Positions 58,237 to 64,000 of a stretch of DNA of 64,000 nucleotides are shown piece by piece (the first letter of the stretch is position 1; every line of letters begins with the position of its first letter). A model generated the notes under the pieces. That model ran no database searches. It saw only the letters and a program-made list of their open reading frames with translations, and was not told the origin of the DNA. Origin of the DNA: Metarhizium brunneum (taxonomy: Eukaryota; Ascomycota; Sordariomycetes; Hypocreales; Clavicipitaceae); contig NC_089425.1 of the NCBI RefSeq assembly GCF_013426205.1, positions 186,001-250,000 on the forward strand, written 5' to 3'. The position numbers and the translations under genes are program-made.

Positions 58237-59361
58237 GTATGTGGCCTGATTCGATATAATGTGTACGCGCACTGTAATTTGTCTTGGAATGACTTTCGGG
58301 ACTTGGTCGTAATGGAGTATTTCCGGGGAAAATAACATGTTGCGAAACGTCGGCCACGACGACGGTATTTATAGCGAGTGTGACCATCAATAATAGCGGC
58401 ACATATTTGTGATGAGTCGCCATGGTGGCAAGTATGCGCATTGAAATGGCTCACTCTGGCCAATGTTGTGTAACAGAGTTGCGGCCCGTTGATTGGTTTG
58501 GCAGGCCTCATGATCGTATGACACTCTCGACCAGTTTCCAAGCCAATATCAGACTAGGCATTAATAAGAATCGTTGCATCGAGCCGGGATACTTGCTTTT
58601 CAAAGACTCAGCAAGATTCCGGGATCAGACGGGGCAGTTGCCGTCGCTCAAGCCTGTACCTTGTAGTCTGGTTGAACACCTTGCCCTTCGGGCAGCCCTG
58701 TATCATCGTGTTTGCAACTCCGCGGCAAGACCGCAAATCGATCGGGCTGGATTGTCCACTATTGACCCACTCCTTGCCCAGTTCGTTTGGCTTTACTTTA
58801 CTCCTTGATGTCGATAGGATTGACCAACGATTCGAGCACGGCAATGCCCACTTCACTGTCAAGGTATTTTCTGGCACAAAAGTCTTCAACTTTCCTTCGA
58901 CTGGAATCCACTATTCAGACGAAGAGAAGACGAGGCGACCCTCCGTACACGATTCAGCTTCAACACTTCACACGATCAAATGTAAATGTCTGGTGCTAGT
59001 CAGCCGTGACGGCATGTCTACGGGAGCTGTCGGAAAATGTCGGCCGCTGTCACTACCCTTCCCCAAGGTCGTATCGAAAAAGGTTCCATACGCAAATAAG
59101 TATACTTGCGCGGAGATGCATATTCCATCCGCAAGAGGCCCGTGATTTCTTGCATGCAGGTAACTCAGGGTCAGCAGCGAATCATGCCGGGCGCATTAAC
59201 TTGTCTACAGGCCAAGACACGTGGTTCTCTCCAAGCATGAAGAAACTCTGTTATTCCCTTCGCGCTGATTGGTGCTTGTGAACCGGGATGGATCGAAGAC
59301 GGCCCCATGAGGACTAGTTTCCGATGCATTAGTTATGGGAGGCGGATTTTGACAACCTTGA
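58237..59361. other. Region upstream of P450nor, no gene seen
   Basis: It should contain the P450nor promoter. Scattered open frames below 160 codons show no family features. Confidence 0.45.
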
Positions 59362-59543
59362 TGTCATGCGAGGGCTACGATCACGGGACCTAGGGTAGGA
59401 GACCCTCACTGGCTTCTTGTTCTTGAATTTTTAAAGAGCTCTCTGGTCAATTCGGTCTTGAGGAAGACCAAGGACCTTGAATACTAAAGGCTGTTATTAA
59501 ATAAATTGAGCCATAATACTTTGAGCCTTTGGCCCTTAGCACA
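59362..59543 (+). repeat. Solo LTR-like repeat, plus orientation
   Basis: This 182-bp unit starts TGTCATGCGAGGGCTACG and ends CCCTTAGCACA. It is homologous, in reverse orientation, to 62034-62229; many differences are transitions. Flanks CTTGA (59357-59361) and TTTGA (59544-59548) fit a 5-bp duplication with one C-to-T change. Its ends resemble those of the outermost LTR (TTGAACCCTTGTCACA at 31913-31928). No internal domain is attached. Confidence 0.65.
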
Positions 59544-60283
59544 TTTGAACACCCGCATTTGTTGCCACGTGTTGAACATGGGAACACGGGACTAGCCGTT
59601 ATTAGTCGAGCTGCGGCTGCTTTGGCTCAAAAATCAGCGCATGGCACGGCCCCTGGGATCGGATGCAAGATCACGAGATCACGAACCCGACACAATAAAG
59701 GCGAATATTTCCGTTGTTCCGCGAGTGTGCGCATTATATCCTCTCCATGTTTGGACAGGGGTTGGCGCATGTCACTGTATTTTCAGGCGCGACGAAATTC
59801 AGAATGCTCAATGTCGTCATTTACTTTCTGGGGTGCTGCAGACATCTCCTGACGGTCAAGGTTCCAACACGTGTAGGTATAGGACTGGTATTAGTCACCT
59901 TGAACAGTTTTAAGACGTCAAGTTTATCACCTTATTTTTTAGGGTTTATAGCGAAAAATGGTCATGGGAAACATACAACTTTGGGCTTGATAGTTTGTAT
60001 CATCTTCTTTAGCAATAACTACCCTGAAGCAATTCCGCTGTAAAGGCCACTTAATAGGTGGCGTCATCAATATACTTAGGATTCTGTACCTCGGGATGGA
60101 GTTCTGTAGCCAATACCCCTGTAAGCATAGAGCGTGTGAAAAGAGTTGATACTTATACTCAGTGAGAATTTCCTCCTGAATTCCCTCCCCTCCCCGTGAG
60201 CAACCATCTTATCCCAACCGCACTCGGACATGTTCATCATCTCGTATTGCCACACTTTGATTCGCGGCTTGCGCGGGCATACA
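59544..60283. other. 3' region of the unrecognised gene, no other gene seen
   Basis: Open frames at 59529-60043 on the plus strand overlap each other without support. The minus-strand frame 60076-60354 overlaps the last exon of the next gene in a different phase. Confidence 0.45.
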
Positions 60284-61319
60284 TCACATGAGCCCGGGAG
60301 ATACCGACGCCCCAATAGAAAATCTAATGTCGGAATGATATCAGTACCTCTCAACGACTTTTCGGCCTTGGAGAGTGAATTACCTCGTCGCCTTGGCTTC
60401 CTTGTATGCTGGTCCTTTCGTGCCTTGTATCCTCTGCGCTACCATCCTATTAGACGAAATAGCTACAGCCTAGCGAGTCAAACTTACCAATGTCGTCGAG
60501 ATGCTTGGGAGAATTGCCCTCTGTCTGTTCCCACCATGCGCGCAGCATCCAAGCTGACACGAGTGCGTCGCAATCCTCGGTGGTCATTTTTCCATGGAGC
60601 ATGAGGCTTCTGGAATCCTTGCCATCGGACTCTGTAGCCAACAGACAGCGCTCTGCATTGCGCCATTCATAGTCTACATCTCTCTTTTTACCCGGCACTG
60701 CCGAGAATAGCAGGTCGGAGTGCTTCTCGCAGTCGGGCGTTGACTGGCTAGCCCGGGAAAAGTTGAAGCCCTTTTTAGATGAAAATCGGCTAGGGCGAAA
60801 AAGCTGGAGGGTGAACGAACACAAACCGGTTTGTTCGTTGTGTTTGGCGTAGAAGCTGACGGGCGTCACGGTATCTGGGGACCGACACACTAAATCAAAG
60901 ATGTGGCAATGCGAAATTGTAGCCGGAGAGCCGTCGCCGTTGTCTTCTTTTTCGGACACGCCCAGCCGTTCAACTCGTACATTTTGATTCGTATCGATGA
61001 GATAGTTCAGTGAGTGGGACAACTTGTATAGTTTGCACGCTTCGTCATCACCGGCGCAGATGTAGCGCCCTTGAACACGGAGCGTTGTTGGAAATATAAT
61101 TTGACATGGCTCGTCGATCGGCATTTGGCAGTTGTGCTTGTTAACACGGATAGTGTCAACGGAACAGAAGGGGTTTAATTGCTCAGCAATAAAGCGCGTT
61201 CTTTTTCTTGACAGATAGCAATTTAAAATAGTGCTTTCTAGGACGTTGCAGGATGCCAGAGAACAACAAGTATGTGGAGAGGCTCTCCGCATTATATGCC
61301 CTTTTCGAAAGATTTGCAT
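60284..61319 (-). CDS. Unrecognised protein, three exons, about 308 aa
   Basis: Exons 61319-60488, 60438-60384 and 60323-60284 join in frame. The introns are 49 bp (GTAAGT...CTAAT...GGTAG) and 60 bp (GTAATT...ACATTAG). The family is not recognised. The first ~60 residues are basic with several cysteines and may be partly untranslated: ATGs occur at 61319 and 61292. The core has alternating hydrophobic strands (CQIIFPTTLRVQGRYICAG, YKLSHSLNYLIDTNQNVRVERL) suggesting a beta-rich domain. A helical, acidic part (MTTEDCDALVSAWMLRAWWEQ) precedes the spliced C-terminus ending SVSPGLM. There is no signal peptide or membrane helix. It lies between two inverted solo LTR-like repeats. Confidence 0.65.
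60324..60383 (-). other. Intron 2 of the unrecognised gene
   Basis: Minus-strand GTAATT donor, TACTGATA branch, ACATTAG acceptor, 60 bp; phase 2. Confidence 0.6.
60439..60487 (-). other. Intron 1 of the unrecognised gene
   Basis: Minus-strand GTAAGT donor after a phase-1 G, GTCTAAT branch, GGTAG acceptor, 49 bp. Without splicing the frame ends after ten unrelated codons. Confidence 0.65.
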
Positions 61320-62033
61320 AGGGTGGCTGATGGTCTGAAATTCATGGTTCGGCCCGCATAGCCACTATCTTGGCAATGGGTCGGTGTAGGTTATGACTAC
61401 ACAACGTCGCCATTTTCGGGGCGAAGCACACACTGCCCGGTCACGAGGGCGACAACGTTGCTTCATGGCAACTTGGCAGCGACAACATAACGGGTCTGCC
61501 AGACGAGCCTATTATCTTCGGTTGTCCTCTATTCTTGAAGAGTCATGGAGAACCAGCATGTGGTTGCACCATCCAGGTCAACTTCAGTACAGTAACGGCC
61601 CTGGAAAAGACCCTGATTGATTTGCAACAGTGTCAATATTGTTACCAAAGTGTAGCTTGTGCAGCCAAAGCGCGAATAATGCCATGGATATTGCAGCATG
61701 ACGCGCGGTGCAATTTAAGAAATGATACAGGAATAACTGTCTGAAATGCTCGCAGTCACCTTGAAAGCAATCGAGTTAGTTGAGCAAGTGCCACATACTA
61801 TCCGATATCTGCCAGAGGTTTGAGCTGAAGAGTTTGGGGACTATCTTCGTGGCTTGGCGGCCAAATCCTGACTGAAAAGCAGCAGTGAGGGATTCCGACA
61901 GCGGTCTAGCTGGACCTCCTCATGCAAGAGTGGCAAGCAGCTCAGTAATAGGCCCTGATGATGCTGAACTCTAATCAATAATAGACGTCATGTTGAGGTC
62001 GTCATCGACATGGAGGTTGCCGACGTCAAGGTC
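61320..62033. other. Upstream region of the unrecognised gene
   Basis: It should hold that gene's promoter. The small plus-strand frames at 61393-61744 overlap in two phases and have no family features. Confidence 0.45.
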
Positions 62034-62229
62034 TGTGACAAGGGCTCAATAGAGGGCTTAGAGCAATTTGGCTCAATTCAGCTAATAACAGTCTTTGGTA
62101 TCAAAGGTCCTTGGTTTTCCTCAAGGCCTCGGTCGCCAAAGACGGCTTTAAATACAAGAAGTCGGTGAGGGACTTTGCCCTAGGTCTCGTGACCGTAGCC
62201 CTTGTGTAACCATGCATTTCCGTGTAACA
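62034..62229 (-). repeat. Solo LTR-like repeat, minus orientation
   Basis: This ~196-bp unit reads on the minus strand from TGTTACACGG to CCCTTGTCACA, the same ends as the outermost LTR at 56 and 31928. It shares GGGCTACGGTCACGAGACCTAGG-type sequence and CAAGGACCTT with 59362-59543. Flanking pentamers (AGGTC and GGATC) do not match, so the boundary or duplication is uncertain. Confidence 0.6.
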
Positions 62230-63541
62230 GGATCAGAAAGGGTGAAGCAGCCCTCAAGTGTGGAAGAAAGGGAGAGTATCATTTCAAAGAAGAACTGCCC
62301 TGCAATGCAGTGGAACAGTCGAGTCATATTATGATTGATTTTCTGGCTAATAGTGACCCTTTCATTCCAGCGCTGCGCTGCTGTCCTTGAGGAGCAATGC
62401 TCCTACCAGACGATATACTCCCTGATAGCCCGGCTCATGAAGCTTCGTTCCGCTCACCGCTGTCTGTAAATGCTGAAAATGAAGATTTGATGAGTGAAGC
62501 AACATGTCTGCCGACTCGGAACGGCCACCTCGAGACTGTACCGCTTTTGCATGAGAAGACTGCTGCTCGAAAACCGGCAAATGACTGACTAGGACGTCGT
62601 GAACGTAGATGACAACAGGGCGGCACAGAAAACGCAGGCGGGATTTTGCTAGGGCCCTGTCCTCTTATATGATGCGGTAAATGACGCCTGGCAGTATGTA
62701 TTGGTGATCATATCTCACTGCACCCATTTGCAGGTCGGCCCGGGCCTTGTCATGACCAAACATGAGCAAGAAAGCATACCCCTGCGACATTAAACAAAAC
62801 CCAATATACGTAGGCTGGTCGAAACCTGACTAGCATCTTATCATTCGTGAACCATTCGGTCAATATCGAGCATAATGCGCGTAAATTACATGAAAGCCAA
62901 GCGCCCCCCACTCCGGCAGGGGTCATGACAATACTCTCGGTTGTAGTCCCATCAAGAAGCTGCATTTATACCAATTTAGCCGTGGTACCTGCTATCCATG
63001 GTGGTGTCAGGAATACAGCCCAGGACATCTGGTAATAGCCCGCGGGTTCGCAACAAGCTGACTCTCGGGCACCGCGAACCTACGGGACGGTTGGCCTCTC
63101 GTCCCAATTACGCAAAGTTCCAAGTCAGTTGGCAATGTCAATGTTCTGGTGTGTGCCTTATTCGGCCGCAGGGGGGCGTTTGGGCTTGTGAAAAACTGGC
63201 TTGTGCCACGCTGTCCATATTGCTAGTCATGTATAGTATCGACCCTTGCTTTGTGTTTCATTGCTCTACCGGTTGTTACTGCTCTCGAGTCAGATTCTCC
63301 CACCGGCAGCACTGACATTTGTGGGGGGCGGGTCAGTAATATGCTTTTCTTAGAAAGCATTGACCGTCATGCTTAAATTGCTGTCTATTTTAACCGACTA
63401 TCCAATGCACTATATTCTGTCCGGGTTTTTAGTTATAAGTCGCAAGAAATCCGCCAACTCGATCCATATCCCACTCACAGTTTCATCTCTCTCGAATTAC
63501 CCTACAAATCTCCCAAGGACAATTTTTACTAGCATATTACC
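62230..63541. other. Region upstream of the small secreted protein gene
   Basis: No supported gene. It should carry the promoter of the gene at 63542; CT-rich and AATTACC sequence precedes the start codon. Confidence 0.45.
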
Positions 63542-64000
63542 ATGAAGCTCTTGGCTGCGACTATTGCTCTTTCCGCACTTGCTGCGGCTGTTCCGCAGCG
63601 CCCAGACATGTTATACATGGTTACAGGACCTTGTACGGACCTTAGAAACACTATTTGCGTAAGGGGTTCCTACTAGTGCGCCGTTGAGGTCTTGACAGTA
63701 TACTAAACTCTAGAGATGTAGGGCGTAAATGACATGGTAGAGGATCCTAACGTCAAGGGCAACCGCATTAGCTGTCGCTTTTACCAAGGCGAGGTAAGAG
63801 AAGTTATAAAAGACACAAGAATATACTAAATTATACTAACACACTTCTTCTAATAGAAGCAAGATGACCTTCTCTGCCAGGTTAATCAGTTGTCAAAGGG
63901 CCAACAAGTAAGCCGTCTTGCAAAGTCAAATTCTTCATGGACTAACCCGTAATTTCTTCCAGGCAAAAGACGACGCTTCAGAGATCTGTGGCGCACTGGG
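63542..64000 (+). CDS. Small secreted cysteine-containing protein, 3' end beyond the window
   Basis: Exons 63542-63658, 63722-63793, 63857-63907 and 63963 onward join in frame. Introns are 63, 63 and 55 bp with GTAAGG, GTAAGA and GTAAGC donors. Residues 1-17 are a signal peptide (MKLLAATIALSALAAAV). The 92 residues visible contain cysteines at 32, 39, 56, 70 and 88, in PCTDLRNTIC, ISCRF, LLCQV and EICGAL. It has no family I recognise. Size, secretion and cysteines fit a fungal effector-like or cell-wall-associated small secreted protein; that role is inferred. The first acceptor is chosen at GATGTAG, since the earlier CTCTAG would lead to an in-frame stop. Confidence 0.75.

Noticed and set aside
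60076..60354. Minus-strand 92-codon frame downstream of the unrecognised gene
   Set aside because: The spliced last exon of that gene uses a different phase here and ends at 60284; this frame has no splice support of its own.

Overview
The window looks like nuclear DNA of a filamentous ascomycete, most likely a Sordariomycete of the Hypocreales type. The evidence is short spliceosomal introns (49-93 bp, GT..CTAAC..AG), fungal gene families (CFEM-PTH11 receptor, P450nor, DUF2421/2422 transporter, M60 peptidase) and a long block of nearly pure A+T DNA with the signature of repeat-induced point mutation (RIP). The species cannot be fixed from the sequence.

Bases 56-31928 are one nested stack of dead Ty3/gypsy LTR retrotransposons. 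The outermost element has TG...CA LTRs at both edges of the AT-rich block and a perfect 5-bp target duplication (AAGCC, 51-55 and 31929-31933). Three complete gypsy elements lie inside it: 2791-9413 (minus strand), 10961-18820 (minus) and 18996-26853 (plus, with a chromodomain). Two copies of a separate ~0.77-kb insertion with 14-15-bp target duplications sit at 1556-2310 and 31024-31806. Degenerate reverse transcriptase, integrase, zinc-knuckle and chromodomain reading frames can still be read. The outer element landed in or next to a gene for a PAN/Apple-like secreted protein, whose 3' part survives at 31934-32341.

From 32 kb onward the DNA is ordinary, gene-bearing sequence with long intergenic stretches. 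In order: a coiled-coil protein (minus), an APH/choline-kinase-like phosphotransferase (plus), a membrane-anchored sphingomyelinase D/phospholipase D-like protein (minus), a secreted M60-like metallopeptidase (plus), a secreted endonuclease/exonuclease/phosphatase-fold protein (minus), a protoglobin (plus), a large aromatic-acid-exporter-like membrane protein (minus), a CFEM-domain PTH11-type receptor (minus), a P450nor (CYP55-type nitric oxide reductase, minus), an unrecognised three-exon gene lying between two oppositely oriented solo LTRs, and a small secreted cysteine-rich protein cut off by the window end.

There is no sign of one co-ordinated cluster. Several products are secreted or face outward (PAN-like protein, M60, EEP, CFEM receptor, small secreted protein), and two are haem proteins of gas chemistry (protoglobin and P450nor). 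That fits a soil or host-associated fungus that meets low oxygen and nitric oxide. Exon structures for protoglobin, receptor, P450nor, the unrecognised gene and the small secreted protein were built by hand from splice signals and reading phase. No tRNA, rRNA or CRISPR array was seen.
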